The notes: generated by a model from the sequence alone, not told the origin. Positions 33,976-43,040 are shown, counted from the first letter of the stretch. The stretch: 64,000 bases of DNA from Allobosea caraganae (GCF_003351345.1 NZ_QQTO01000020.1:186001-250000); one strand, 5' to 3'. Program-made: numbers and translations.

Positions 33976-34959
33976 TCAGCCGGCCACGCCGAAGCGCCGG
34001 CGATAGTCAGCCGGCGCCAGCCCCGTCACGCGCTGGAACAGCTTGCGGAATGCCGAGGCGTCGCCGTAGCCCACCTCCCAGGCGATCTGGGCCACGGGAC
34101 GGCGGCTCAGTTCGAGCGCCTCGCGCGCCTTGGCGATCCTGACCTGCTGGGCGTACTCGGTCGGGCGCAGGCCGGTCGCCTTGCGGAAGCGGCGCAGGAA
34201 GGTCCGCTCCTCCAGCCCGGCGCGCGCGGCCAGCGCCGGCACGCCATGGTCCTTGCCGAGCGTCGCCTGGAGCCAGTGCTGCACCCTCAGGATCGCGGCG
34301 TCGCCATGGTCGAGCTTCTGGACGAAATGGCTGTAGGGAAGCTGCGTCCGGCCTGGCGGATCGATCAGCAGGAAGCGCGCGGTTTCCAGCATGACGCTCG
34401 GGCCAAGCAGCCGCTCGACCAGCGTCAGCCCGAGATCGGTCCAGGCCAGGATGCCGCCGGCCGTGATGATGTCGCCATCATCGATCACCATGCGGCCGGT
34501 ATCGACGCGGATCGCCGGGAAGCGTTGCGCCAGCGCCTCGGCGAAGGCCCAATGCGTCGTCGCCTCGCGGCCGGCCAACAGGCCGGTCTCGCCGAGCAGG
34601 AACGCCCCGGCGCAGACCGAGCAGAGCGTCGTACCAGCCGCATGGCGCTCAGTCATCCAGCTCACGAAGCCGCGCATCGGCTGCATCTTGTCCGGCATGA
34701 TCAGGCTCGGCGGCGCGATCAGGTGGCTCGGCTTATGGGGGCTGCCCGGATGGCTGTCGTAGGCGCATTCGACGCCTGCGCCGTCCGCGGCCTGACGCCA
34801 ATGGCTGACGCGGATCACGGCCGCGTCCGGCTCGCCGCTCGCCCGACTCTGCTCGCCGGCGATGCGGAACAGGTCGGTCAGGCCGTAGACGGCCGCGAGT
34901 TGCGCATCGGGATAGGCGAGCAGGCCGATCTCGGCAATAATCCCCTTACCTGTCGTCAT
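33976..34959 (-). CDS. GlxA-type AraC regulator with DJ-1/PfpI-like sensor domain
   Basis: A 327-residue regulator: N-terminal class-I glutamine-amidotransferase-like domain (IGLLAYPDAQLAAVYGLTDLF; SVCAGAFLLGETGLLAGREATTHW with a nucleophile-elbow-like cysteine) and two C-terminal AraC helix-turn-helix motifs (VPALAARAGLEERTFLRRFRKATG; VAQIAWEVGYGDASAFRKLFQRVTG). It is divergent from the chloroperoxidase-like gene at 35081. Two direct repeats at 34961-34995 lie right at its start codon, consistent with AraC-type binding and autocontrol. ATG 34959 is used; the frame is open 16 codons further. Confidence 0.9.
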   Translation of the reverse strand: MTTGKGIIAEIGLLAYPDAQLAAVYGLTDLFRIAGEQSRASGEPDAAVIRVSHWRQAADGAGVECAYDSHPGSPHKPSHLIAPPSLIMPDKMQPMRGFVSWMTERHAAGTTLCSVCAGAFLLGETGLLAGREATTHWAFAEALAQRFPAIRVDTGRMVIDDGDIITAGGILAWTDLGLTLVERLLGPSVMLETARFLLIDPPGRTQLPYSHFVQKLDHGDAAILRVQHWLQATLGKDHGVPALAARAGLEERTFLRRFRKATGLRPTEYAQQVRIAKAREALELSRRPVAQIAWEVGYGDASAFRKLFQRVTGLAPADYRRRFGVAG

Positions 34960-34960
34960 G

Positions 34961-34995
34961 TTGTCAGTTTCGCCCCGCACATTGTCGGTTCCGCC
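34961..34995. promoter_or_regulatory. Two direct repeats 21 bases apart, candidate AraC-type operator
   Basis: TTGTCAGTTTCGCC (34961-34974) and TTGTCGGTTCCGCC (34982-34995) agree at 12 of 14 positions and are 21 bases apart start to start, two helical turns, the usual spacing for AraC-family half-sites. They touch the regulator's start codon and lie about 90 bases before the divergent hydrolase gene, so binding could repress the former and activate the latter. Confidence 0.5.
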
Positions 34996-35080
34996 AAGCG
35001 GCAGCATGCACCGTCCCGCCTATAACCGTCCATACCGAGGGGCGACGCACCCGCCGCCCGGAAGCTGAAGGAAGCGAACG

Positions 35081-35911
35081 ATGAGCACGATCACCACGAA
35101 GGACGGCACCGAGATCTTCTACAAGGACTGGGGCCCGAAGGACGCGCAGCCGATCGTCTTCCATCATGGCTGGCCGCTCAGCGCCGACGACTGGGACAAC
35201 CAGATGCTGTTCTTCTTCGAGAAGGGCTTCCGGGTGATCGCACATGATCGCCGCGGCCATGGCCGCTCGACCCAGACCGCCTATGGCAACGAGATGGACA
35301 CCTACGCCGCCGACGTCATCGAGCTGGCCAAGGCGCTCGATCTGAAGAACGCCGTCCATATCGGCCACTCCACCGGCGGCGGCGAAGTCGCCCACTACGT
35401 CGCCCGCGCCGAGGCCGGCCGCGTCGCCAAGGCGGTGCTGATCGGCGCCGTGCCGCCGGTGATGGTGAAGTCCGAGACAAACCCGGGCGGCCTGCCGATC
35501 GAGGTGTTCGACGGCTTCCGCGCTGCGCTCGCCGCCAACCGCGCCCAGTTCTACATCGAGGTGCCCGCCGGCCCGTTCTACGGCTTCAACCGCGCGGGCG
35601 CGACAGTGCACCAGGGCCTGATCGACAATTGGTGGCGGCAGGGCATGATGGGCGGCGCCAAGGCGCATTACGACTGCATCAAGGCCTTCTCCGAGACCGA
35701 CTTCACCGAGGATCTGAAGGCGATCGACGTCCCGGTCCTGGTGATGCATGGCAGCGACGACCAGATCGTGCCCTATGCCGACTCGGCGCCGCTCGCGGCC
35801 AAGCTGCTCAAGAACGGCACGCTGAAGACCTATGACGGCCTGCCGCACGGCATGTGCACCACCCATCCGGAGATCATCAACCCGGACCTGCTCGCCTTCA
35901 TCAAGGCCTGA
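35081..35911 (+). CDS. Alpha/beta hydrolase, non-heme chloroperoxidase-like
   Basis: A 276-residue alpha/beta hydrolase. The likely triad is Ser in GHSTGGGE (about residue 96), Asp in [10 protein letters not shown] and His in [29 protein letters not shown] and [11 protein letters not shown] are characteristic of the cofactor-free haloperoxidase/perhydrolase group, which also act as esterases. It is divergent from a GlxA-type regulator with operator-like repeats between them. A hairpin follows the stop, before the convergent TetR gene. The natural substrate is unknown. Confidence 0.9.
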   Translation: MSTITTKDGTEIFYKDWGPKDAQPIVFHHGWPLSADDWDNQMLFFFEKGFRVIAHDRRGHGRSTQTAYGNEMDTYAADVIELAKALDLKNAVHIGHSTGGGEVAHYVARAEAGRVAKAVLIGAVPPVMVKSETNPGGLPIEVFDGFRAALAANRAQFYIEVPAGPFYGFNRAGATVHQGLIDNWWRQGMMGGAKAHYDCIKAFSETDFTEDLKAIDVPVLVMHGSDDQIVPYADSAPLAAKLLKNGTLKTYDGLPHGMCTTHPEIINPDLLAFIKA

Positions 35912-35934
35912 TCCGCAAAGAGCCGATCCGAAGC

Positions 35935-35959
35935 GGCGAGCCGGCCTCCCCGGCTCGCC
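35935..35959. terminator. Bidirectional terminator-like hairpin
   Basis: GGCGAGCCGG (35935-35944) and CCGGCTCGCC (35950-35959) form a perfect 10-base stem with a five-base loop, exactly between the convergent hydrolase and TetR genes. No T-run follows on either strand, so termination may need Rho. Confidence 0.6.
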
Positions 35960-35960
35960 G

Positions 35961-36659
35961 TCACTCAGGCGGCAGGTGCTGCATCGTCGCGGCGACGCCG
36001 TCGAGGAAGCAGTCGACCTTGAACTCGATCAGGCCGTCGATATCGCCACTGAGGCCGGGGGTATGGACCCAGCGGCGGAAGCCGACATGGTAGATCGCGG
36101 CGTGCAGGCTCTGGACCAGTTCCAGCTCCGCGTCGCTGACGGGCCCTGCCCTGCCCGCAGATCCACCGGCCGCCACATGCTGGCGCAGCCCGAGCGCGAT
36201 GCGATGGAACAGCCGCTTGGTCAAAAGCTCATAATACCTGGTGTTGTACTCGAACTTGCTCAGGCCGCTGAACAGGAACAGGCGGACATGCTCATAGGTG
36301 AAGACGTGATGCGAGAATTCCTTGTAGAAGGTCTTCAGGCGCTCGCGCATCGGGATCGATGCATCTTCGAGCAGCCGCTCCCATTCCGGCGACTTGTCCT
36401 GCGGGAACAGGCTCTCGAAGACGCGGGCGATCAGCGCGTCCTTCGTCGGGAAATAACGGTAGAGCAGCGGCTGGGTGATGCCCATTCGCTTCGCCAACTC
36501 GGTGGTGCTGCCGGTCAACCCGTAGTCGGCAAAATAGCGCCGCGCCGCTGCGACGATCATCTGCTCGCGGTCGGCCGGCACCATGCGGCGGCGGCGCGGC
36601 GCTGCCTCGCCCCCCTCGCCGGCCGGCTTCGTGCGGCTGCTCTTCGCGTCAGTGAGCAA
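35961..36659 (-). CDS. TetR/AcrR-family transcriptional regulator
   Basis: A 232-residue regulator with an N-terminal helix-turn-helix (MIVAAARRYFADYGLTGSTTELAKRMGITQPLLYRYFPTKDALIARVF) and a helical ligand domain (FYKEFSHHVFTYEHVRLFLFSGLSKFEYNTRYY). The frame opens at TTG 36659; ATG 36584 is an alternative that starts closer to the helix-turn-helix, and neither has a strong ribosome binding site. It sits between the hydrolase and a leftward catabolic set, so its target is unclear; by position it could control the downstream amidohydrolase/aldolase genes. Confidence 0.85.
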   Translation of the reverse strand: MLTDAKSSRTKPAGEGGEAAPRRRRMVPADREQMIVAAARRYFADYGLTGSTTELAKRMGITQPLLYRYFPTKDALIARVFESLFPQDKSPEWERLLEDASIPMRERLKTFYKEFSHHVFTYEHVRLFLFSGLSKFEYNTRYYELLTKRLFHRIALGLRQHVAAGGSAGRAGPVSDAELELVQSLHAAIYHVGFRRWVHTPGLSGDIDGLIEFKVDCFLDGVAATMQHLPPE

Positions 36660-36774
36660 TGATGACCAACCAATCCCCGGTAGCAGCTTGATATCGTCGC
36701 GTAGCAGGATTCTCGGTAGGCGCGCTGGCTAGGTCAAGGGAGCGGGCTCGCCGGCACGCTCTCGCAGACATAGC

Positions 36775-37641
36775 TCAGGTATCGAAGCCATAGAGCCTGG
36801 CCGGATTATCCACCAGGATCGCCTTGCGCACCGCCTCATCCGGCTCCCAGTCGAGCAGCAGGTCGATCAGGTCGCCATCATCCGGCATATGGCCGGCAAT
36901 GGCGGTGTGCGGCCAGTCGCTGCCCCAGACGCAGCGGCTCGGGGCGTGCGCGATCAGCAGCTTGGCGAGTGGCGGCACGTCCGCATAAGGGTGGCCTGCC
37001 GCCGAGGCGCGGTAGCCGCAGAGCTTGACCCAGGCCTTGCCGGCATCGAGCAGGCGCAGGATCGCGGCGACGACGGCGGGGTCGTTCCTCGCCTCGTCCG
37101 CGCTCAGCGCCGCCATATGGTCGAGCACTGCCGGCACCGGCAGCTTGGCGAGGGTCGGCAGGATGTCCGGCCAGGATACCGGCGGCACGTAGAGCTCGAC
37201 ATGCCAGCCGAGCGGCGCGATCTTGCGCGCCACGGTCTCGAGATCGGCGATGGCGGCGCCGCCTCCCGCCGTGGTGATGAAGCGGGCGGCGCGGATGCCG
37301 GCGGCATCGAGGGCGCACAGATCGTCCTGCGAAATGTCGGGCGACACGGCGGCGACGCCGCGGGCGCGATGCTGGCCGAGCTCGGCGATGGCGTCGACCG
37401 TGCGGGAGTTGTCGGTGCCGTAGAAGCTCGGCTGGACGATGACCATGCGCTCGATGCCGAGCGTGCCGGCCATGCGCAGATAGGCGTCAGTCAGCGCGTC
37501 CGGCGCCGTGAAGGTGCGGCTGGGCGAGACCGGGTAGCGCGCCTCGGGCCCGATGATGTGGCAATGGCAATCGCAGGCATTCTCGGGGACGACGAGCGTC
37601 GGACTGCGCGTGACGGCGCGCGGCGGTTGGCAAAGGTTCAT
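36775..37641 (-). CDS. Amidohydrolase-2 family TIM-barrel hydrolase (LigI-like)
   Basis: A 288-residue metal-dependent hydrolase related to 2-pyrone-4,6-dicarboxylate lactonase: ACDCHCHIIGPEARYP at residues 22-37, VIVQPSFYGTDNSRT, MAALSADEA in the middle and CVWGSDWPHT near residue 235, whose Asp is the catalytic base of the family. Such enzymes hydrolyse lactones of di- or tricarboxylates. It is the last gene of a leftward set with a small ferredoxin-like-fold protein, a SnoaL-like protein and a class II aldolase, so a carboxylate lactone intermediate is plausible. Confidence 0.87.
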   Translation of the reverse strand: MNLCQPPRAVTRSPTLVVPENACDCHCHIIGPEARYPVSPSRTFTAPDALTDAYLRMAGTLGIERMVIVQPSFYGTDNSRTVDAIAELGQHRARGVAAVSPDISQDDLCALDAAGIRAARFITTAGGGAAIADLETVARKIAPLGWHVELYVPPVSWPDILPTLAKLPVPAVLDHMAALSADEARNDPAVVAAILRLLDAGKAWVKLCGYRASAAGHPYADVPPLAKLLIAHAPSRCVWGSDWPHTAIAGHMPDDGDLIDLLLDWEPDEAVRKAILVDNPARLYGFDT

Positions 37642-37690
37642 GGGACTGGCTTTCGATCGGGGCCGGCGTGCGACGAGGTGCCCTTGCGGC

Positions 37691-38032
37691 TCACTCGCCC
37701 TTTGCCTTGGCCTTCAGGTCCGGTGTGATCTCGACATAGACGTTGCGCTTCACGGTGGTCAGGTGCTCGTGGATGCGCTTGGTCCAGGGCGATTGCTGGG
37801 AGATCTTCTTGTAGGCCTCGGATTGCATGACCTCCGGGCTCTCGAGCTCATAGACCGCCAGGTATTTCGGCGAGCCGTCGATGGCGACGAAGCGCCGGCC
37901 GTTGAGGAAGCCGGGGCAGTTGACGCGATCGGGGAAATGCTCCTCGTCGTACCAGCGGTTGAATTCCTCTTCCCATTCCGGCTCGACATCGATCATCGCG
38001 ATCATGAGGCCGCGCCTCTCTGACGTGCTCAA
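37691..38032 (-). CDS. Small dimeric alpha/beta-barrel (EthD/DUF4286-like) protein
   Basis: About 113 residues with a ferredoxin-like pattern: MIAMIDVEPEWEEEFNRWYDEEHFPDRVNCPGFLNGRRF and YLAVYELESPEVMQSEAYKKI, as in small monooxygenase-like or EthD-type proteins from catabolic clusters. Function is unknown. TTG 38032 is preferred because GGGAGGGG lies five bases upstream; a TTG five codons earlier would sit on that ribosome binding site. It ends 49 bases before the amidohydrolase gene. Confidence 0.78.
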   Translation of the reverse strand: MSTSERRGLMIAMIDVEPEWEEEFNRWYDEEHFPDRVNCPGFLNGRRFVAIDGSPKYLAVYELESPEVMQSEAYKKISQQSPWTKRIHEHLTTVKRNVYVEITPDLKAKAKGE

Positions 38033-38136
38033 GACAACCCCTCCCAATGGCGCGGCCTGCCGCCGCTTTTCTTGATGTCGTTGACTGCTGTCGCAGGGCG
38101 TGCGCCGCCGGATTCGCGATGCGCCCGGTGACGTCC

Positions 38137-38166
38137 ACCCGCCTGCCTTGCACCCGCCTGCCTTGC
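38137..38166. repeat. Tandem 15-base direct repeat, two copies
   Basis: ACCCGCCTGCCTTGC occurs twice back to back (38137-38151 and 38152-38166) upstream of the EthD-like gene, followed by an AT-rich patch (TTATTTATTGATC). It may mark the promoter region of that gene or be a slippage product. Confidence 0.6.
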
Positions 38167-38203
38167 TTATTTATTGATCTACAAATAGCCTTCACTGTCA
38201 AGC

Positions 38204-38599
38204 TCAGGCAGGTCTCACGCCGGCGTTGATCGCCTGGCGGAGCGAGAGCAGCCAGCGTCCGTCCTGCTTGGTCCAGATCAGGACGAAGAGCAGCGTCATC
38301 ATCAGGTTGGGGCCGCCGGCCGTGGCCACGGCCATGTCGAGCGTGCCGTTCATGACGGCGAGGTCGCCGCGGATGCGCATGACGACGTCGCGGCTGGCGA
38401 TGGAGTTGTAGTCGTAGTGCCGGGCCTTCACGCGGTCGAGATACTCGGCCTTGCCCTCCGCCACGGCGGTCGAATGGATGTAGCTCAGGTCCGGGCTCAG
38501 GACCTTGTCGAGCGCGGCGAGATCGACGGCGATCATCGCGGCATAGAGCGCGCTCTCCGCCGCGCGGATGGCGGCCTCTTCACTGCTGTCTTGCGTCAT
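38204..38599 (-). CDS. SnoaL/NTF2-like (DUF4440-type) protein
   Basis: A 131-residue protein with a cone-shaped NTF2-like fold: AAIRAAESALYAAMIAVDLAALDKVLSPDLSYIHSTAVAEGKAEYLD and the C-terminal strand FVLIWTKQDGRWLLSLRQ. Members include polyketide cyclases, isomerases and binding proteins. The ATG has GGAGG seven bases upstream. It follows the aldolase gene by only 16 bases, so the two are co-transcribed. The reaction is unknown. Confidence 0.85.
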   Translation of the reverse strand: MTQDSSEEAAIRAAESALYAAMIAVDLAALDKVLSPDLSYIHSTAVAEGKAEYLDRVKARHYDYNSIASRDVVMRIRGDLAVMNGTLDMAVATAGGPNLMMTLLFVLIWTKQDGRWLLSLRQAINAGVRPA

Positions 38600-38615
38600 G
38601 CCCTTGCCTCCGGCT

Positions 38616-39410
38616 CTAGCGGCCAAAGCCGTGAACGAGATCGGTCAATCGCTTTGCCTCCGCCGCCAGGAACCCCAGGTCGGAGCCCACGGACACATAG
38701 CGCGCGCCCTTGGCGACCAAATCGGCGATGAGATCGTGCCGCCCGGCGAGCCCGCCCACGCCGGCGTGCTTGCCGTGCCGGCGGCACGCCGCGATCGTAT
38801 GCTCGAAGGCCTCGCGCAGGCGCGGGTGATCGAAGTCGCCGGTGACGCCGAAATCGGCGCAGAGGTCGTTGCTGCCGATGAAGAGCAGGTCGACGCCGGG
38901 AACCGCGGCGATCTCGTCGAGACGCTCCAGGGCCGCCGCGGATTCGATCATGATCACCACGCTGGTGGCCTCGTTGAAGAGCCGATGCGTCTCGGCGACC
39001 GCCGGATTCTGGTAGCCGAAATGCGGCATGGCCCCGCCGTCGGAACGGCGGCCTTGCGGTGGGAACTTCACCAGTTCGACGACGTCCTGCGCCGCAGCGG
39101 CGGTCTCGACATGCGGCGCGACGATGCCGAGCGCTCCGCCATCGAGAACGCGCGAGACCAGCCCCGACGAGATCGACGGCACCCGGACGAAGGGCGTGAC
39201 GCCGACTGCCATCGCGGCGATGCAGATGTCGCTGGTCGACTGGAGCGATATCGGGCTGTGCTCGAGATCGACATAGATCGTGTCGAAGCCCGCGGCGGCG
39301 GCCAAGGCCGCGATGGCGGGCTTGTCCACCAACCGCACGGCCATCGAGGTGACCACCTCGTCCCTGGCGAGCTTGTCCTTGAGGTGGTTGCGGGGCTGGA
39401 TCACGGGCAT
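38616..39410 (-). CDS. HpcH/HpaI-family class II aldolase
   Basis: A 264-residue pyruvate-type aldolase with divalent metal. Family signatures: GFDTIYVDLEHSPISLQSTSDIC, RVPSISSGLVSRVLDGGALGIVAPHVET, MIESAAALERLDEIAAVPGVDLLFIGSNDL (metal-binding Glu and Asp) and VGSDLGFLA. These enzymes cleave 4-hydroxy-2-oxo acids to pyruvate and an aldehyde. ATG 39410 has AAGG nine bases upstream; the frame is open for 111 more codons that do not look coding. It heads the leftward set and is divergent from the TRAP transporter operon, which may import its pathway's substrate. Confidence 0.9.
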   Translation of the reverse strand: MPVIQPRNHLKDKLARDEVVTSMAVRLVDKPAIAALAAAAGFDTIYVDLEHSPISLQSTSDICIAAMAVGVTPFVRVPSISSGLVSRVLDGGALGIVAPHVETAAAAQDVVELVKFPPQGRRSDGGAMPHFGYQNPAVAETHRLFNEATSVVIMIESAAALERLDEIAAVPGVDLLFIGSNDLCADFGVTGDFDHPRLREAFEHTIAACRRHGKHAGVGGLAGRHDLIADLVAKGARYVSVGSDLGFLAAEAKRLTDLVHGFGR

Positions 39411-40008
39411 GGTGGCGGCCTTTGCTGCGAGCGGATCGGGGTCTCGGGCGGAAACGGCCTGTCGGGCCATGGGCAGCCGAAGCGCAGTTCGTCCCGGCCA
39501 GCAGTGACGAGCACCGTCACCGCGTCGATCGCGGCAGGTTTCACAGCGTTTCCTCCAGCGTCGCGCCGCACGGTCGGGACACGTGGCTGCAAGCTGCCAC
39601 AGCCTGGCTGGCGTCGGCATCTTCCACCCCATGGCCCAGAGCGAGATCGGCTTGAGCGTTATTAATTTTAGAATTATAAATAATGAGGCTTCGAAGACGA
39701 AGTCAACCGCCGACAGCCCTTCGCCATCAAGTTTGCGGCGCACAAAAAGATATTCCTATCAACATGATAGGAAAAACATGTCAGGCCGCCATCTTAATTA
39801 TAGCTTACTAAAAAACGTTGTGCAGCGGCCTCATTTGCGTTAATCCTCGACGCCAGAATGCGAGAGCCGGCCACTGTGGCGCAGCCCCGGACGGGAGGCT
39901 CCGAGCAGGGTTCGCAAACAGTCTCAGCAGAGGAGCGCGCCGGCCAGGAAGGGCCGCAGCCGGACTCAAGACAGCCAAACAAAAATAGAAGACCATTGGG
40001 GAGGATGC
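39411..40008. other. Gene-free divergent promoter region, partly AT-rich
   Basis: Nearly 600 bases between the aldolase gene and the TRAP operon with no convincing coding frame. The stretch from about 39650 to 39850 is clearly AT-richer than its surroundings (TTATTAATTTTAG, ATTATAAATAATG) and contains a perfect 9-3-9 palindrome at 39753-39773. It should hold promoters for both directions. Confidence 0.55.
39753..39773. promoter_or_regulatory. Perfect 9-3-9 palindrome, candidate operator of the TRAP operon
   Basis: TTCCTATCA (39753-39761) and TGATAGGAA (39765-39773) are exact inverted copies around ACA. It lies in the AT-rich part of the divergent region, about 235 bases before the DctQ gene. 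Symmetry and length fit a dimeric regulator such as a GntR-, IclR- or TetR-type protein; the TetR gene at 35961 is one candidate. Confidence 0.55.
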
Positions 40009-40599
40009 ATGCCAGACGTCATGAGCAATGACGAAGCCGAGTCATGGGATTCGGATGAAAAGACCTGGGACAAGCACATCAACGAGCAGTTCGTTGCCAT
40101 GCATCCCGCGCTCTATCGAATCGACTACATCGTCATCAAGGCGACCGAGTGGATCCTCGTCGCCGCCGGCGTGCTCTTCACCTTCCTGATCTCGTACGAC
40201 GTCGTCTCCCGCTACGTCTTCGGCTCATCCTCCTTCTTCGTCAGCGCAGGGGCGAAGTTTCTGCTGCTCTGGTTCTTCCTGCTCGGCGCGGGGTTGGCCC
40301 TGCGTCAGGGCTCCCATGTCGGCTTCGAGCTGCTGGTCAACAACCTCAAGCCCGGCCCCGCACGGATCGTGAAGCTGGTCGGGCAGGTCCTGTCCCTGGT
40401 GTTCTTCGTCGAGATGCTGTGGAGCGGCCTCGTCTCGCTCGGTCCGGCCGCGAAGCAAACGGATCCGGCCCTCAACCTAAGCCTGCTCTGGGGCTTCCTG
40501 GCGATCCCGGTCGGATTTGCGCTGCTGATCTACCACATGCTCGTGCTGATGGCGCTTGACCGGCGCGCGGCCGCCTCTGCCGGGAGGGCGGCGTCATGA
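40009..40599 (+). CDS. TRAP transporter small permease (DctQ type)
   Basis: A 196-residue membrane protein with four hydrophobic helices after a hydrophilic N-terminus of about 45 residues: ATEWILVAAGVLFTFLISYDVVSRYVFG, KFLLLWFFLLGAGLALRQGSHVGFELL and IYHMLVLMALDRR. RxGSHVGFELL is the conserved DctQ loop. GGGGAGG precedes the ATG. Its stop overlaps the large permease gene by four bases. TRAP transporters take up carboxylates using the sodium gradient. Confidence 0.9.
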   Translation: MPDVMSNDEAESWDSDEKTWDKHINEQFVAMHPALYRIDYIVIKATEWILVAAGVLFTFLISYDVVSRYVFGSSSFFVSAGAKFLLLWFFLLGAGLALRQGSHVGFELLVNNLKPGPARIVKLVGQVLSLVFFVEMLWSGLVSLGPAAKQTDPALNLSLLWGFLAIPVGFALLIYHMLVLMALDRRAAASAGRAAS

Positions 40600-41882
40600 T
40601 GCTGCCCATCGTCGGCATCCTCTTCCTGCTGACCATCGTGATCGGCATGCCGGTGGCGTTCGGCATGGGCTTCGCCACCTCGACCTTCATGCTCTTCGTC
40701 GAGGGCATGGAGCCGACCATCCTGGCGCGGCGCTTCTACTCGTCGCTCGGGTCGTTCCCGCTGCTCGCCATTCCGCTTTTCACCATGCTCGGCATCCTGG
40801 CCGACCGGGCCCACATGCTGCCGCGCATGGTCGTGTGGCTGCAAATGGTGCTCGGCCGCTCGCGCGGCGGCATGGCCTATCTCAACGTGCTGCAATCGCT
40901 GGTCTTCGCCGGCGCCGGCGGCACGGCGGTCTCGGACATCGCCTCGACCGGCCGCGTCCAGATCCAGCTGATGGTGCGTGCCGGCTATCCCGTGCTCTAC
41001 AGCGCGGCCCTGACCGCGGCGACGGCCGTGATCGGCCCGATCATCCCGCCGAGCCTGGCGATGATCATCTACGCCATGTCGGTCGGCAACGTCTCGGTCG
41101 GCGCACTCTTCATCGCGGCGATCGTGCCCGGCCTGCTGTTCACCGCCGGCTTCCTGGTGATGACCTGGTACACGACCAAGAAGCACAATTACGGCAAGGT
41201 GCTCGAACGCCCCTTGCCGCGCGAGCTGATCAAACAGACCATCGCCGTACTGCCGCTGCTCTTCCTGCCGGTGGTGATCGTCGGCGGCATCGTCGGCGGC
41301 ATCTTCACCACCACCGAATCCGCCGGCATCGGCGTGGTCTACACGCTGATCATCGGCTTCCTGTCGAAGCCCGGGCTGAGATGGCGGGACATCTACGATT
41401 CCGTGCTCTACAGCGCGATCATCAGCTCGGTCGTCGGCATGCTGCTGGCGACGGGGTCGATCATCGCCTGGCTGTTCGCCTTCGACGGCGTGACCCAGAC
41501 GCTGGCCGACTTCCTGACCTCGGTCACCGATAGCCCGACGGTGTTCCTGCTCCTGGTGATGCTCGCCCTGCTCGCGCTCGGCATGGTGATGGACGCCGTG
41601 CCGATCATGGTGGCGATCGCGCCGCTGCTGGCGCCGATCGCCGTGCAGTACGGCGTGCCCGACGTCCAGTTCGGCCTCATCTTCGTGATCAGCTGCATGG
41701 TCGGCATCGTCCATCCGCCCGTCGGCGTCATCCTGTTCATGACGTCGAGCCTGGTGAACGTCTCGGTCGAGCGCCTGTCGCTGGCCATCCTGCCCTTCGT
41801 CATCTGGCTCGTCCTCGTCGTCGTCCTGATGATCTTCATCCCGCAACTGACGACATGGCTGCCGGCGGCGCTGGGCTTCTGA
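40596..41882 (+). CDS. TRAP transporter large permease (DctM type)
   Basis: A 428-residue permease with about eleven to twelve hydrophobic helices. DctM signatures: FLLTIVIGMPVAFGMGFATS, SFPLLAIPLFTMLGILADRA, NVLQSLVFAGAGGTAVSDIASTGR and GPIIPPSLAMIIYAMSVGNVSVG; the C-terminal half has SCMVGIVHPPVGVILF. It acts with DctQ and the binding protein whose gene follows after 120 bases. The start overlaps the DctQ stop (ATGA). Confidence 0.94.
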   Translation: MMLPIVGILFLLTIVIGMPVAFGMGFATSTFMLFVEGMEPTILARRFYSSLGSFPLLAIPLFTMLGILADRAHMLPRMVVWLQMVLGRSRGGMAYLNVLQSLVFAGAGGTAVSDIASTGRVQIQLMVRAGYPVLYSAALTAATAVIGPIIPPSLAMIIYAMSVGNVSVGALFIAAIVPGLLFTAGFLVMTWYTTKKHNYGKVLERPLPRELIKQTIAVLPLLFLPVVIVGGIVGGIFTTTESAGIGVVYTLIIGFLSKPGLRWRDIYDSVLYSAIISSVVGMLLATGSIIAWLFAFDGVTQTLADFLTSVTDSPTVFLLLVMLALLALGMVMDAVPIMVAIAPLLAPIAVQYGVPDVQFGLIFVISCMVGIVHPPVGVILFMTSSLVNVSVERLSLAILPFVIWLVLVVVLMIFIPQLTTWLPAALGF

Positions 41883-41901
41883 ACTTGCAGGCAATGCAAG
41901 G

Positions 41902-41942
41902 CGCGACTTGGCAAGACGCGACTTGGCAAGACGCGACCTGCC
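41902..41942 (+). repeat. Short tandem repeat (15-base unit, about 2.7 copies)
   Basis: CGCGACTTGGCAAGA occurs at 41902-41916 and 41917-41931, followed by a partial CGCGACCTGCC. It lies between the large TRAP permease and the binding-protein gene and may mark a slippage hot spot in the operon leader of the binding-protein gene. Confidence 0.6.
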
Positions 41943-42008
41943 GGAAGCCGAGGTAACGGCCTCGCCAGCTTCCGGTCACGACAAAATCAACCCGAGGGAG
42001 GAATGACC

Positions 42009-43040
42009 ATGAATCGCAAAGACATCCACCGGACCAAGGGCCTCAACCGCCGCGACGCGCTGAAGCTGGCCGCTGCCGCGGCCGGCACGGTGGGCCTCGC
42101 CATGCCCGCCATCGGCCAGTCGCCGGTGCGCCTGCGCTTCGGCCACATGGTGCCGGCGAACACCGTCTATCACCAGGCGATCCAGCGCTTCGGCGACGAG
42201 CTCGCCGCCCTGTCGTCGAACAAGTTCCGGCTGCAGATCTTCCCGAGCTCGCAGCTCGGCCCGATCTCCGAGATGCTGCAATCGGTGCAGGCCGGCTCGC
42301 TCGACTTCAGCATGGCGGTCCCGGCCTGGTACTCGAACTTCGTCAAGCCGATGGACGTCTTCACGCTGCCCTACATGATCGACTCGCCGGTGAAGCTGCG
42401 CACCGCGCTCGAGGGCGAGATCGGCGCCGACATCTCGAAGATGACCGAGGCCGTCGGCCTCAAGGTCTTCGGCTACTGGCTGCTCGGGCCCCGGCACATC
42501 GTCAACCGGGTGCGCCCGGTGCAGAAGCCGGCTGATACCGTTGGCCTCAAGCTGCGCGTCATCAACAGCGAGGTCTACATGGCCGCGTTCAAGGCACTCG
42601 GCGCGAGCCCGGTCGCGATGGATCCGTCCGAGCTCTACCTCGCCTTGCAGCAGGGCGTCGTCGACGGCTTCGAGTATCCGCTGCCGGACGTGGTCGACCA
42701 GAAGATGTACGAGGTCGCGCAATACGTCTCGCTCGACGCTCATACGATGGATTTCTTCCTCAACGCCACCAGCCCGGCGACCTGGAAGAAGTTCGCGCCC
42801 GAAGAGCAGGCGATGATCAACCAGGCCATGAAGAAGGCCATGGACTGGCAATGGGATGCCCAGCCCAAGGACATCGAGCGGGCCCGCGCCACGCTCGAGA
42901 AGGTCGCCAAGGTCAACGTCATCACGCCGGAGAACAAGGCGCTCTTCGTCAAGGCGACGGAGCAGGTCCACACCCAGTTCGAGGGGAAGATCGGCAAGGC
43001 CTGGCTCGACAAGTGCAGCACCGCCCTCAAGGGCGCCTGA
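42009..43040 (+). CDS. TRAP transporter substrate-binding protein (DctP type)
   Basis: A 343-residue periplasmic protein. The leader has a twin-arginine-like start ([17 protein letters not shown]) and cleavage near AIG/Q, so export through Tat is possible. The mature DctP fold has [46 protein letters not shown] and [27 protein letters not shown], where the arginine in LRV normally salt-bridges the substrate carboxylate. GGGAGG seven bases before ATG 42009 decides the start over ATG 42003. It completes the TRAP system; the ligand is probably a carboxylic acid. Confidence 0.92.
   Translation: MNRKDIHRTKGLNRRDALKLAAAAAGTVGLAMPAIGQSPVRLRFGHMVPANTVYHQAIQRFGDELAALSSNKFRLQIFPSSQLGPISEMLQSVQAGSLDFSMAVPAWYSNFVKPMDVFTLPYMIDSPVKLRTALEGEIGADISKMTEAVGLKVFGYWLLGPRHIVNRVRPVQKPADTVGLKLRVINSEVYMAAFKALGASPVAMDPSELYLALQQGVVDGFEYPLPDVVDQKMYEVAQYVSLDAHTMDFFLNATSPATWKKFAPEEQAMINQAMKKAMDWQWDAQPKDIERARATLEKVAKVNVITPENKALFVKATEQVHTQFEGKIGKAWLDKCSTALKGA

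Noticed and set aside
39794..39996. Two short minus-strand frames upstream of the TRAP operon
   Set aside because: Overlapping frames of about 62 codons without ribosome binding site or similarity, in an AT-rich promoter region.
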